Assembly: GCA_945939115.1 (NCBI GenBank)
Contig: CAMEVC010000012.1
Location: forward strand, 1 to 64,000
Direction: 5' to 3'
DNA length: 64,000 bases
Origin: an uncultured Eubacterium sp.
GTDB taxonomy: Bacteria; Bacillota; Clostridia; Lachnospirales; Lachnospiraceae
Shown: piece by piece, positions 1 to 8,784 of the stretch
Numbering within the stretch: position 1 is the first letter of the stretch
Layout: each line of letters opens with the position of its first letter
Made by a program: the position numbers and the translations under genes
Notes under the pieces: model-generated
Seen by the model: the letters and a program-made list of their open reading frames with translations, nothing else
Database searches by the model: none
What the model was told of the DNA's origin: nothing

Positions 1-5
1 TAACT

Positions 6-47
6 GCCCCTTATAGGGGCGAGCAAACCACCCGTTTGACGGGTGGT
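6..47. repeat. Two adjacent perfect hairpins at the window edge, possible IS200/IS605-type element end
   Basis: Positions 6-20 form GCCCC-TTATA-GGGGC. Positions 27-47 form a 9-bp stem, ACCACCCGT / ACGGGTGGT, around a 3-nt loop. Two compact, imperfectly spaced GC-rich hairpins in AT-rich DNA resemble the subterminal hairpins and structured RNA of IS200/IS605 elements, whose ends are not inverted repeats. No transposase is visible, because any tnpA or tnpB would lie upstream of base 1. The hairpins are seen directly. The mobile-element assignment is inference; the structure could instead be a terminator pair. Confidence 0.35.
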
Positions 48-162
48 CATGATTTTAAAATATGTATTTTACACCGCAAAAGACCTACTAAATAGTGGAA
101 TATGCTACTATTTGTAGGTAACACATCAATTTGGGAGATGATTTCAAACAGAGAAGACGGGA

Positions 163-192
163 AATCTGGCATGAATGAATCTGGCATGAATA
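163..192. repeat. 15-bp tandem duplication
   Basis: The 15-mer AATCTGGCATGAATG at 163-177 is followed directly by a copy at 178-192 that differs only in the last base. It lies in non-coding DNA downstream of kdgK. I see no function. Confidence 0.6.
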
Positions 193-204
193 GTATAATA
201 AGTG

Positions 205-233
205 AAAAAGAGCGGTGCCAAAAAGCACCGCTC
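205..233 (-). terminator. Intrinsic terminator of kdgK
   Basis: A perfect 9-bp stem, GAGCGGTGC (210-218) and GCACCGCTC (225-233), with a 6-nt loop, is followed on the minus strand by a run of five T (205-209). It sits about 40 bases past the kdgK stop codon, so it fits a rho-independent terminator for that gene. Confidence 0.85.
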
Positions 234-269
234 AACTTGGATGAATCTTTAATTAATGAATCAGATGAA

Positions 270-1382
270 TTATCTCTGAACTCTGGCACCAGCACCACCA
301 ACGATACCTTCAACTTCCTTAAGAGAAGCCATTGTTGTATCACCAGGAGTTGTCATAGCTAATGCACCGTGAGCTGCACCGTAGTTAACAGCCTTCTCAG
401 CATCTTCGAATGTCATAAGACCATATACAAGACCTGAAGCGAATGAATCTCCGCCACCAACTCTATCCATGATCTCAAGACCATCATACTGAGCAGCCTT
501 GTAGATTTCTCCATCAGCCCAGCAGATTGCTGACCAGTCATTAACTGTAGCTGTCTTAACCTGACGAAGAGTTGTAGCAACAGCCTTGAAGTTAGGGTAT
601 GTAGCAGCAGCTTCGTTGATCATCTTCTTGTAACCATCAAGGTTAAGAGTCTTAAGGTTAGCATCGTTACCTTCGATTTCGAAACCGAGGCAGGCTGTGA
701 AGTCTTCCTCGTTACCAATCATAACATCGACATACTTAGCAACTTCCTTATTAACTTCCTGAGCCTTCTCTAAGCCACCGATAGCTTCCCACATAGATGG
801 TCTGTAGTTAAGGTCGTAAGATACGATTGTACCGTACTTCTTAGCTGCCTTACAAGCTGCAATAACAGTCTCACAAGCCTGTTCAGAAAGAGCAGCATAG
901 ATACCACCAGTATGTAACCAACGAACACCTAAACCACCATCGCTCTTATTCTTGAAGATGTAATCGAAATCGAAATCTTCTGGAGTAGCCTGAGAAATAG
1001 CTGTGTTAGCTCTGTCAGAGCAACCCTTAGCACCACGGATACCAAATCCTCTCTCTGTGAAGTTGAGACCATTTCTGCAGAGACGACCGATACCATCTGT
1101 CTTCTTCCAGCAGATAAGTGATGTATCAACGCCACCCTGCTCAATGAAGTCCTTCATAAGAAGACCTACTTCGTTATCAGCAAAAGCTGTGATAACAGCA
1201 GTTCTCATACCGAAGCACTTGTGAAGACCACGGATAACATTATATTCTCCGCCACCTTCCCATGCTCTAAAGCTTCTTGCTGTACGGATTCTTCCTTCAC
1301 CCGGATCAAGACGAAGCATAACTTCACCTAATGATACAGCGTCAAATGTACACTCTTCAGCTGGTCTTAAATTTAATTTCAT
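270..1382 (-). CDS. kdgK: 2-dehydro-3-deoxygluconokinase (KDG kinase), PfkB family
   Basis: A 370-residue PfkB-family sugar kinase that would phosphorylate 2-keto-3-deoxygluconate to KDPG, the step before the aldolase encoded next door. The C-terminal PfkB signature GGGDSFASG is present near residue 308, with the catalytic-base Asp at about residue 311. The N-terminal sugar-binding part (SLGEVMLRLDP, then a glycine-rich GGGEYN) fits KDG kinases. The start is the ATG at 1382, behind GGAGG at 1394-1398; an upstream in-frame TTG at 1400 overlaps that ribosome binding site and is unlikely. It is divergent from eda, with a terminator downstream. The substrate is inferred from family similarity and the eda neighbour; fructokinase is the main alternative. 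Confidence 0.88.
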   Translation of the reverse strand: MKLNLRPAEECTFDAVSLGEVMLRLDPGEGRIRTARSFRAWEGGGEYNVIRGLHKCFGMRTAVITAFADNEVGLLMKDFIEQGGVDTSLICWKKTDGIGRLCRNGLNFTERGFGIRGAKGCSDRANTAISQATPEDFDFDYIFKNKSDGGLGVRWLHTGGIYAALSEQACETVIAACKAAKKYGTIVSYDLNYRPSMWEAIGGLEKAQEVNKEVAKYVDVMIGNEEDFTACLGFEIEGNDANLKTLNLDGYKKMINEAAATYPNFKAVATTLRQVKTATVNDWSAICWADGEIYKAAQYDGLEIMDRVGGGDSFASGLVYGLMTFEDAEKAVNYGAAHGALAMTTPGDTTMASLKEVEGIVGGAGARVQR

Positions 1383-1505
1383 TTTTCTAGATACCTCCAA
1401 ATATTTTATTGCTTCAACATTTTACCATATTAATCTGATTTTATCCATCATTTTTACCTAAAGTTTTCTATCTTTTATAATAAAAATGATATTTTTATCC
1501 AACAT

Positions 1506-1534
1506 TTGACAAAAGAATAGGTCAATTCTATAAT
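1506..1534 (+). promoter_or_regulatory. Consensus sigma-A promoter for eda
   Basis: TTGACA (1506-1511) and TATAAT (1529-1534) are both perfect and are separated by exactly 17 bases. They lie 43 bases before the eda start codon. No obvious operator palindrome overlaps it. Confidence 0.85.
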
Positions 1535-1576
1535 AAATGATAAATAAATTTTTCATAATTATAAGGAGAACGAATA

Positions 1577-2536
1577 ATGAACAAAGTAATTGAAGAACTT
1601 AGTAAAATCGGTATTGTTCCGGTAATCGCCCTTGATGATGCCAAGGACGCTGAGCCTCTTGCAAAGGCACTTATTGAAGGCGGACTTCCATGTGCAGAGG
1701 TTACATTCAGAACAGCGGCTGCTGAGGAAGCTATTAAGATAATGGCAGAGAAGTTCCCTGAACTTGTTGTTGGTGCAGGAACAGTTCTTACTCCGGAGCA
1801 GGCTGACAGAGCTATGAATGCAGGAGCTAAGTTTATTGTAAGTCCTGGACTTAATCCTAAGGTTGTTAAGCACTGCATCGATAAGGGATATCCAATTGTT
1901 CCGGGAACAAGTAATCCTTCAGATGTAGAAGTTGCAATTGAACTTGGACTTGATGTTGTTAAATTCTTCCCAGCAGAGGCTGCAGGTGGACTTAACATGA
2001 TTAAATCTATGGCAGCTCCATATACAAACATGAAATTCATGCCAACAGGTGGAATTAACGCTACTAATCTTAAGTCATATCTTGATTTTAATAAGATTGT
2101 TTGCTGTGGCGGTTCTTGGATGGTTAAGAAGGATATGGTTGCAGCAGGAGATTTCGAAGGAATTAAGAAGCTTACAAGAGAAGCTGTTGATACAATGCTC
2201 GGATTTGAGATGCGTCATATTGGTATGAATATGGCTAATGCTGAGGAGGCTGAAGAGCTTGCAGATACATTAGAGAAGATGTTCAGTTTCCCTAAGAAGG
2301 TTGGTAACAGCTCAATATTCTCAGGAACAGGATTTGAGATTATGAAGAAGCAGGGTCGTGGAACACACGGACATATTGCAATTGCAACCAACTACATAGA
2401 GAGAGCAATCTATCACCTTGAGAAGAGAGGATTTGAATTTGATGAGGATTCAAGAGTAATCAAGGAAGGAAAGTTAAAGGCAATATACTTCAAGGGCAGC
2501 TTTGGCGGATTTGATATGCACTTAGTCCAGAAATGA
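1577..2536 (+). CDS. eda: KDPG/KHG aldolase with a C-terminal VOC (glyoxalase-like) domain
   Basis: A 319-residue two-domain protein. Residues 1 to about 212 are a class I 2-keto-3-deoxy-6-phosphogluconate aldolase, cleaving KDPG to pyruvate and glyceraldehyde-3-phosphate. The catalytic Glu41 (in AEVTFRT) and Schiff-base Lys129 (in VVKFFPAE) are visible. Stand-alone Eda proteins are about 205-215 residues. The extra ~105 residues (from MRHIGMN to the end, with THGHIAIATN and GFDMHLVQK) look like a vicinal-oxygen-chelate domain of unknown role. The start is ATG 1577 behind AAGGAG at 1563-1568. Together with the divergent kdgK it completes the lower half of ketodeoxygluconate breakdown. Confidence 0.9.
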   Translation: MNKVIEELSKIGIVPVIALDDAKDAEPLAKALIEGGLPCAEVTFRTAAAEEAIKIMAEKFPELVVGAGTVLTPEQADRAMNAGAKFIVSPGLNPKVVKHCIDKGYPIVPGTSNPSDVEVAIELGLDVVKFFPAEAAGGLNMIKSMAAPYTNMKFMPTGGINATNLKSYLDFNKIVCCGGSWMVKKDMVAAGDFEGIKKLTREAVDTMLGFEMRHIGMNMANAEEAEELADTLEKMFSFPKKVGNSSIFSGTGFEIMKKQGRGTHGHIAIATNYIERAIYHLEKRGFEFDEDSRVIKEGKLKAIYFKGSFGGFDMHLVQK

Positions 2537-2560
2537 TCGCGTTAGCTACAAGAAGATTAT

Positions 2561-2621
2561 AAATCAAAAAGAGTGAAATTTGTGCAAGCTTGCTTGAAAC
2601 AAATTTCACTTTTTTTGATTT
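2561..2621 (+). terminator. Long hairpin after eda, probable terminator
   Basis: A 23-bp stem pairs 2561-2583 with 2599-2621, with one G-U pair and a 15-nt loop, and the 3' arm contains a T7 run. It lies 25 bases past the eda stop, so it could stop transcription in either direction. Its 3' arm is part of the repeated unit described next. The 5' arm also pairs perfectly, 23 of 23, with the 3' arm of the second repeat copy (2719-2741). Confidence 0.6.
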
Positions 2622-2668
2622 ATAAGCGGCGCCAGCCGCGTGTTGACCCCGCAGGGCGGGGGCAACTA
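2575..2668. repeat. GC-rich intergenic repeat, copy 1
   Basis: A 94-bp unit repeated 120 bases downstream with one mismatch (2611 T versus 2731 C). After the AT-rich arm it carries GCGGC-GCCA-GCCGC (2626-2639) and then GTTG-A-CCCCGC-AGG-GCGGGG-G-CAAC (2642-2666), two GC-rich hairpins in an otherwise AT-rich genome. This looks like a REP-type interspersed element. The in-frame translation through it is repeat-derived and I do not regard it as a gene. Confidence 0.85.
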
Positions 2669-2694
2669 ATCTTCATAAAGAAAAGAGCAGAGCG

Positions 2695-2788
2695 GAAATT
2701 TGTGCAAGCTTGCTTGAAACAAATTTCACTCTTTTTGATTTATAAGCGGCGCCAGCCGCGTGTTGACCCCGCAGGGCGGGGGCAACTA
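2695..2788. repeat. GC-rich intergenic repeat, copy 2
   Basis: This is the second copy of the 94-bp unit, 93 of 94 identical to copy 1. It keeps both GC-rich hairpins, but its own upstream arm is degenerate, so the long AT stem of copy 1 is not re-formed locally. The remaining non-coding DNA up to the next gene (2789-3037) is AT-rich and holds only a candidate promoter. Confidence 0.85.
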
Positions 2789-2909
2789 TTCTAAGAGAAA
2801 AACAATCTTCACAAAGTGTAGTGCAAAATCGTGCAAGCCCTTGTAAAGGAAAAAACCACAACAGATTGTGTCAGAAAAATCATTGAAACGGAAAATATTG
2901 TATATTTTA

Positions 2910-2938
2910 TTGAAAAAATTGCATTTTAGAGGTAAAAT
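2910..2938 (+). promoter_or_regulatory. Candidate sigma-A promoter for the BIG_2 protein
   Basis: TTGAAA (2910-2915), a 17-base spacer and TAAAAT (2933-2938). This gives a leader of about 95 bases before the start codon at 3038. A further TATAAT at 2957-2962 has no convincing -35 element. Confidence 0.45.
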
Positions 2939-3037
2939 TTATAAGAAAAGTTTCGATATAATATAATAGATGTAGGTATATACATTTTTATCTTGATAAA
3001 GTTAATGAATTTATACAGTATAAAGTGAGGGTTATAT

Positions 3038-6000
3038 ATGAAGAATGTGAGGAAATTAAAGCATCTGACAATGCGTCTGAAACTTCAGTGGAAGATTTTG
3101 CTTTCTGTTTTAGTTGCAGGAGTGGCATTTGGAGGAATACTGATATTTGCCAATGCCGATTCAAGTGTTTCTTTGGTACTTACTCCAAAACAGTCCAGTG
3201 TTGCACAGGGCTCAACATCTACAGTTATCCATGCAAATCTTTCTGGAACTGATGATGAATTCTATGATGCAAGTAATCCTGCCAACAATGGTATCGCCAG
3301 TCCTCAGAGATTAGAGTGGACAATTTCTGATGAGGATTATGATGTGGTAAAGTTTCTTAATCCAAGTTCAGGCGGTGATGCGTATTTACAGAGTGTAACA
3401 GGGACAACTAATCCTACTGTGTATGGTAACAGAGCAGGTGCAGCTACCATAACAGCATCATATCATTCTAAGAAGTTTTCTGAATCAGGTTCAGTTGTAT
3501 ATGATAATGTACTGGCTACATCAACAGCAGCAGTATATGTTCCTATTAATGTAAGTGTTGAGAGAAAAAGAGGAGAGCAGATTCTCGAAGAAGCTGACCT
3601 CATGAAGGAGGGAGACCTTATTACAATCACAGCTAATACTTGTGAGAGTAATAAGCTTTTTATCGAGACTTCTAATGATGCATCGGGAGAAGTTAAGACT
3701 GATGGTATTGTTGAAATGTATTATCGTGATTCTTCCAAGGTTATACTTAAGGTTATCGGTGGAGGTTCAACTGTTATTACTGCAAGAACAGCCGATGGAA
3801 GTGGAATTAATCCTCTTACATATACATTTACAGTTAAAGCAGAAGTTAGATTTAAGGAAAATGTTCAGAATGCGCAGGGACACTTTATCACACATCTTTC
3901 AAGTGATATTCTCAATAAATACATGGTTCTTTCTGATGTGGATTATGAAGCATTTTCTTATGAGGAAATTCCTTCTAATGTAGTGTATCCATCAAAGTCT
4001 GGTGTTATATATAGAACGGAGGATGTTAATATTGCGTCCGTAGCTGCCGGGACGGTATGTGGAGTCCATGCAGGTGTAACTAAGGTAAGCGCCGGACTCA
4101 CAACTATTGATGTGGGTGGAAATGAATCGTGGCTTACAAGAGACACAGTTAATATAGTAGTGCCATTTAAGAAGATGGGGAATGTTGTAAGTAATATGAA
4201 TGTTGGAGATGAGCTTCAGCTTTCAACATCAGCAATTGCTTCTGAGGTTACATGGTCAACTTCTGATAATACAATTCTTCAGGTTGATTCTTCAACAGGA
4301 CTTGTAAAGGCAGTAAATGCCGGAACAGCAACAATTTATGCTACAAGGGTGCAGGACGAGCTGTACACAGTATATAATATGCCATATCAGCTTGCTTATC
4401 AGATTACAGTAATTGATGGATTTGGCCTCAGCTCTGTCAGCACATCGGTTAATATTGGAAGTACTATAGATATTAAAGCATTGGTAACCAACCAGCCATC
4501 TAAAGAGAATATAAAATATATCGTTACTAATCAGCCTGACGCAGCAGGCGTTGTTCCTACATATGACCTTATTGAAGTTTCGCAGTCAGAGGATGGAACT
4601 GTATTTACAATAACAGGTGTTGCACCAGGTATTACACAGCTTACTGTATCTCAGAATATCAATGGCGTTATTAAGTCAGAGACTTGTGTGATATATGTAA
4701 CTACTCCGGTTGGAGAGGTAAGTATTAATCCTTCTTCTATAGAGATAAACAGAGGAGATACAGGAACTGTACAGTTGTTGTTTAATCCTTCAGGTCCTAC
4801 TAACAGCAATGTACTCTGGTCGTCATCTGATAAGACAGTTGCAACCGTAGAGGGTGACAGTTACACAGCAACAATTAAGGGTATTTCAGGAGGAAGCGCA
4901 ACCATAACGGTTATTACTGAGGACGGACTTAAGGTTGCAACCTGTGATGTATATGTAAGAGAGCCGGTAACAGGAGTAACTCTTAATGCAACTACGGTTG
5001 AATCTGCGATGGCAATTGGACAGTATCAGCTTGTTGCAACAGTTAAACCTTCTGGTAATGGTGTTAACAGAAATGTTACATGGTCATCATCTAATGAGGC
5101 AGTCTGCAAGGTTGATGAGAACGGACTTGTAAAATATGTCGCTCCGGGATATTGTACGATTGTCTGCAAGACTGAGGATGGAGCATTTATTGCAACCTGT
5201 AACTTCATAATAAGTATTCCGGTAGAAACTATTAAGCTTGATTATACTGACGAGATTATGTCGAAAGGGCAGACTTTAAGAATTACAGCAGAAGTACTTC
5301 CGTTGACAGCAACTAACAGGACAGTAAGCTGGGAATCATCTAATACCAATGTGTGTATAGTTGACTCTAATGGTCTTGTTGAGGCTGTTGGAACAGGAAG
5401 TGCAACTATTCTGTGTAAGTCATTAGATGGCGGTGTTACAGCAATGTGTAATATTTATGTTAAGCAGCCTGTGACATCGGTAGTACTTAATACAACAGAC
5501 ATAACAGTAAGAAAAGGACAGGTTTTCTGGCTTAATGCCACATGTCTCCCAGAGAATGCAGATAATAAGATAGTTACATGGGAGAGCCGCGATAAGGATG
5601 TATGTACCGTTGAAAGCGATGGCAAGGTAACAGCCACAGGTGCAGGAACAACTTCAATTATATGTACGAATGTAGATACGGGACTTACAGCATATTGTAT
5701 TGTCACAGTTACCCAGCCTGTTACTGGAATAACACTTAATTCTGATTATCAGGAATTATGGGTAGGCGCCAAGTATGCCATTATTCCATCTATTGAACCT
5801 ATAGATGCTGAGAATAAAAATGTTACATATTTTTCAAGTGACACTTCTGTGGCAACGGTTGACGAGTATGGTGTTGTCACTGCATTGAAGGGTGGAAACT
5901 GTATCATAGAAGTAACTACAGAGGAATGTCATCTTACAGCGGCATGTACGATTGTTGTTAAAGAGTATGTTTCAAGTATAACGCTCAGTGAGACTGACAA

Positions 6001-6940
6001 GTTCATGAATGTTGGGGCAACAGGCAGACTGATTGCCAAAGTTGGAACTGATACAGCTACTAATAAGAATATTGTGTGGTCATCTTCGGACAACAGTATA
6101 TGTTCAGTTGATGCGGAGGGCAATCTGAGTGCTAATTCCGTAGGTAATGCGGTTATTACTGCAACGGCTGCAGATGGAAGTGGTGTTACGGCATCCTGCA
6201 TTGTTAAGGTTGTTAATCCTGTCACCGGAATAGAGATTGTCCCAAGCACTGTAAGGCTGCTTGTGGGAGATTCACAGAAGGTTACTGCTAATGTTTATCC
6301 GGAAAATGCCACAATAAAAAATGTTGTATGGACATCTGCTAATGAGTCAATTGCCACGGTTGATGAGGATGGAGAGATATTTGCAATAGGAACAGGAAAG
6401 GTTAAGATTACAGCAACTTCCCAGGATGGCAATAATATTAAAGGCGTGTGCTGGGTATATGTTACACCGGTAATTAACATTTCGTCACTTAGGATTAATT
6501 CTAAGGATATATATATGCTTTCCGGCAGGTCAAGAAAGTTGTCAGTTATTGTAAGACCGGCTGTTAATACAGATTCTTATGCATGGTATTCATCAGATAC
6601 AGGAATTGTAACAGTTGATGAAAATGGTGTTATAACAACTGTTGGGCCTGGTACGGCTGAGGTATATGTAATCAGTAATAATGCAGGAGTAGAGTCGACA
6701 TGTACTGTACATTCGCTTGCGATAAGCAGGTCTAACCTGACTCTTGAGCAGTATGACAGATATACTCTTGATGTCATAGGAACTGACAGTAATATAACAT
6801 GGAGAAGCAGTAATCCTAGAGTCTGCACGGTTTCATCATCGGGTGAGATAATAGGAAGAAAAGCTGGAACGGCAACAATTACTGCAACAGTTAATGATAA
6901 GACTTTGAGCTGTGTCGTTAGAGTAACAAGTATCAGATAA
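3038..6940 (+). CDS. Large secreted multi-domain BIG_2 (Ig-like) protein
   Basis: A 1300-residue exported protein. The first ~41 residues are a basic stretch, a hydrophobic helix (ILLSVLVAGVAFGGILIF) and an ANA-type signal-peptidase site, so it is secreted or anchored by its N-terminus. The rest is about ten bacterial Ig-like group 2 repeats, each with the pattern W-x-S-S-(D/N) then a V-x-V strand, a G-x-V turn and a G-x-A-T-I strand. No LPXTG motif, SLH domain or enzyme domain is visible, so the likely role is adhesion or a structural surface stalk. Several central repeats carry Cys residues at matching positions. The start is ATG 3038 with GAGG at 3027-3030. A terminator follows. The next gene is also an envelope protein. 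Confidence 0.85.
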   Translation: MKNVRKLKHLTMRLKLQWKILLSVLVAGVAFGGILIFANADSSVSLVLTPKQSSVAQGSTSTVIHANLSGTDDEFYDASNPANNGIASPQRLEWTISDEDYDVVKFLNPSSGGDAYLQSVTGTTNPTVYGNRAGAATITASYHSKKFSESGSVVYDNVLATSTAAVYVPINVSVERKRGEQILEEADLMKEGDLITITANTCESNKLFIETSNDASGEVKTDGIVEMYYRDSSKVILKVIGGGSTVITARTADGSGINPLTYTFTVKAEVRFKENVQNAQGHFITHLSSDILNKYMVLSDVDYEAFSYEEIPSNVVYPSKSGVIYRTEDVNIASVAAGTVCGVHAGVTKVSAGLTTIDVGGNESWLTRDTVNIVVPFKKMGNVVSNMNVGDELQLSTSAIASEVTWSTSDNTILQVDSSTGLVKAVNAGTATIYATRVQDELYTVYNMPYQLAYQITVIDGFGLSSVSTSVNIGSTIDIKALVTNQPSKENIKYIVTNQPDAAGVVPTYDLIEVSQSEDGTVFTITGVAPGITQLTVSQNINGVIKSETCVIYVTTPVGEVSINPSSIEINRGDTGTVQLLFNPSGPTNSNVLWSSSDKTVATVEGDSYTATIKGISGGSATITVITEDGLKVATCDVYVREPVTGVTLNATTVESAMAIGQYQLVATVKPSGNGVNRNVTWSSSNEAVCKVDENGLVKYVAPGYCTIVCKTEDGAFIATCNFIISIPVETIKLDYTDEIMSKGQTLRITAEVLPLTATNRTVSWESSNTNVCIVDSNGLVEAVGTGSATILCKSLDGGVTAMCNIYVKQPVTSVVLNTTDITVRKGQVFWLNATCLPENADNKIVTWESRDKDVCTVESDGKVTATGAGTTSIICTNVDTGLTAYCIVTVTQPVTGITLNSDYQELWVGAKYAIIPSIEPIDAENKNVTYFSSDTSVATVDEYGVVTALKGGNCIIEVTTEECHLTAACTIVVKEYVSSITLSETDKFMNVGATGRLIAKVGTDTATNKNIVWSSSDNSICSVDAEGNLSANSVGNAVITATAADGSGVTASCIVKVVNPVTGIEIVPSTVRLLVGDSQKVTANVYPENATIKNVVWTSANESIATVDEDGEIFAIGTGKVKITATSQDGNNIKGVCWVYVTPVINISSLRINSKDIYMLSGRSRKLSVIVRPAVNTDSYAWYSSDTGIVTVDENGVITTVGPGTAEVYVISNNAGVESTCTVHSLAISRSNLTLEQYDRYTLDVIGTDSNITWRSSNPRVCTVSSSGEIIGRKAGTATITATVNDKTLSCVVRVTSIR

Positions 6941-6959
6941 TTAAAGATATTAGCAATAA

Positions 6960-6989
6960 AAAAGGAGATGCGGTCAAACATCTCCTTTT
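6960..6989 (+). terminator. Terminator after the BIG_2 gene
   Basis: An 11-bp stem, AAAAGGAGATG (6960-6970) and CATCTCCTTTT (6979-6989), with an 8-nt loop ends in T4. It lies 20 bases past the stop codon. A second inverted repeat, AGATAGAAA / TTTCTATCT at 7004-7030, follows it without a T-run. Confidence 0.75.
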
Positions 6990-7111
6990 CAAATATGAGG
7001 GGGAGATAGAAAGAATTTTCTTTTCTATCTGATATGTAATATACAAGATAAATGTGAGCAAATTGTGTATAATTAGTTAAACAAAAATAAAAATCATAAA
7101 AATCTATTTTA

Positions 7112-7140
7112 TTGATTAATATTTGTCAATGTGTTAATAT
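7112..7140 (+). promoter_or_regulatory. Candidate promoter for the 7174 gene
   Basis: TTGATT (7112-7117), a 17-base spacer and TAATAT (7135-7140), placed 33 bases before the start codon. Confidence 0.45.
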
Positions 7141-7173
7141 TTAAATGTTATTTAGTTGTATGGAGGTCTATGT

Positions 7174-8781
7174 ATGCCAGATGATTTTAAGAAGGACACA
7201 AGCATAGAAGACGAGATAGAAAAGTCGTTAAAGAGGATGGTTGAGGAAGAGACAACAGTTGCCAAAGCATTTGTTGGAAAATCCAGTGATTACAAGGGTA
7301 ATGCTGTTTCAGAGGATAATGATACAGATTACGGCAAGACAAGGGTTATTCCTGATATTCCGGAAGAACTGCTCAGTAATGATAAGAATGTATCGGGTGG
7401 TATGTCAGAAGATGATTTATCAGATGATGAGGATTTTGATGTTCTGATTGATGATGAAGAAGATGATGATATAGATATCGTATCAAGGTCAGATAACCCA
7501 CGCAGGACGGGAAATGTGCAGAAGACGGCTGATGGTAAGACAGCAGGTGGCACGAATAGAATGGATAAGAAGACTAAGCTTATATTTGCCGGAATTGCCG
7601 CCGGAGTAGTGATTGTAATTATTGTTATAGTGCTTATTGCTGTTTCGCTTAATAAAAAGAGTAAGCAGAATTATGATTATTACTATAATGAGGGTATGAA
7701 ACTCTATGAGCAGGGCAATTACGGAGATGCTTCTAATTATCTTGGAAAAGCATCCAAGGAAAGTGAAGGTAAGAAGAACCTTAACTTGAGATATGTCCTG
7801 TACCAGTGTTATATGAAATCTGGCAATGAGGATGCCGCAGTTAATGAACTTAAGGATATACTTTCTTATGATGAGGATTTTGAGGATGCGGTTAAGGCTC
7901 TTGCAGATATATATTATAAGAGAGGCGATGCAGATAATCTTACTAAGCTTATAAGGAAATATGAGAATGGCAAGTGTGCAAATGCTGTAAAGGATTATAT
8001 TGTAAGTGACCCGGTTCCATCTAAGGAAGCCGGCTCTTATGATGACAATATTGAACTTAAGTTCACATGTGGTTCAGGAGATGTTATCTATTATACAACA
8101 GATGGCTCTGAACCTACCAAAAAGAGCAGTCTTTATGATGGTTCTGCAATAAAGATAGAGAGTGGAACAACACAGATTAAGGCTGTTGCATATAACTCTA
8201 CGGGAGTATCAAGCAACATTGTTGAACTTAAGTATGTGATAGAGTATGGTGCACCAGCGGCACCGGAGGTAACTCCTGCCTCAGGTAAGTATTCAAGTGG
8301 AGAGAAAGTCAAGATTAACAACATTCCTGACAAATGTAAAGCATATTATACTCTGGATGGAACAACTCCAACCGCTTCTTCTACGGAGTATACAGGTGAA
8401 TTTGATATGCCCGTAGGAAATACAGTCATTTCATTTATCATAATTAATGATCATGAACAGTGCAGTACCGTTGTTAAGCGCAATTATGATGTTACTGCCA
8501 AGAATACATATACATATGGTCAGGCGGAGAGCCAGCTCAAGACCACACTCATTGCCAAGAAGGTTCTTATATCAGAGAGTCAGGCAGCGGATGGTTCTAA
8601 AGTTAATTTTGTTTACCAGACAAGGACAACAGTTGATGGTGTTGAAATGTATGTGATAAGATATGACGTTATTAAGAATGGCACAACATCTACTGCAGGA
8701 TTTTATGGCGTTGATATTTCCACTGGTAAGGTGTACAAGGTAACCGGTTCAGAGGGAAATTATTCTGCAAAAGCGTACTAA
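7174..8781 (+). CDS. Membrane protein with TPR-like region and two chitobiase/hexosaminidase-C-type domains
   Basis: A 535-residue single-pass membrane protein. Residues 1 to about 125 are very acidic and presumably cytoplasmic. A strong hydrophobic segment near residues 130-155 (LIFAGIAAGVVIVIIVIVL) follows. Outside, a helical TPR-like stretch (NYDYYYNEGMKLYEQGNY and onward) leads to two CHB_HEX_C-type Ig-like modules marked by VIYYTTDGSEPT and KAYYTLDGTTPT. The C-terminus is unassigned. No catalytic domain is seen, so it is likely a structural or carbohydrate-contacting envelope protein. The start is ATG 7174 behind GGAGG (7162-7166); an in-frame TTG at 7156 lies upstream of that site and is rejected. 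Confidence 0.75.
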   Translation: MPDDFKKDTSIEDEIEKSLKRMVEEETTVAKAFVGKSSDYKGNAVSEDNDTDYGKTRVIPDIPEELLSNDKNVSGGMSEDDLSDDEDFDVLIDDEEDDDIDIVSRSDNPRRTGNVQKTADGKTAGGTNRMDKKTKLIFAGIAAGVVIVIIVIVLIAVSLNKKSKQNYDYYYNEGMKLYEQGNYGDASNYLGKASKESEGKKNLNLRYVLYQCYMKSGNEDAAVNELKDILSYDEDFEDAVKALADIYYKRGDADNLTKLIRKYENGKCANAVKDYIVSDPVPSKEAGSYDDNIELKFTCGSGDVIYYTTDGSEPTKKSSLYDGSAIKIESGTTQIKAVAYNSTGVSSNIVELKYVIEYGAPAAPEVTPASGKYSSGEKVKINNIPDKCKAYYTLDGTTPTASSTEYTGEFDMPVGNTVISFIIINDHEQCSTVVKRNYDVTAKNTYTYGQAESQLKTTLIAKKVLISESQAADGSKVNFVYQTRTTVDGVEMYVIRYDVIKNGTTSTAGFYGVDISTGKVYKVTGSEGNYSAKAY

Positions 8782-8784
8782 TGA

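Noticed and set aside
2573..2794. A 73-codon open frame running through both repeat copies
   Set aside because: The frame is created by the 120-bp repeat (a multiple of three), and the predicted peptide simply repeats itself. No ribosome binding site is present and the DNA folds into hairpins.
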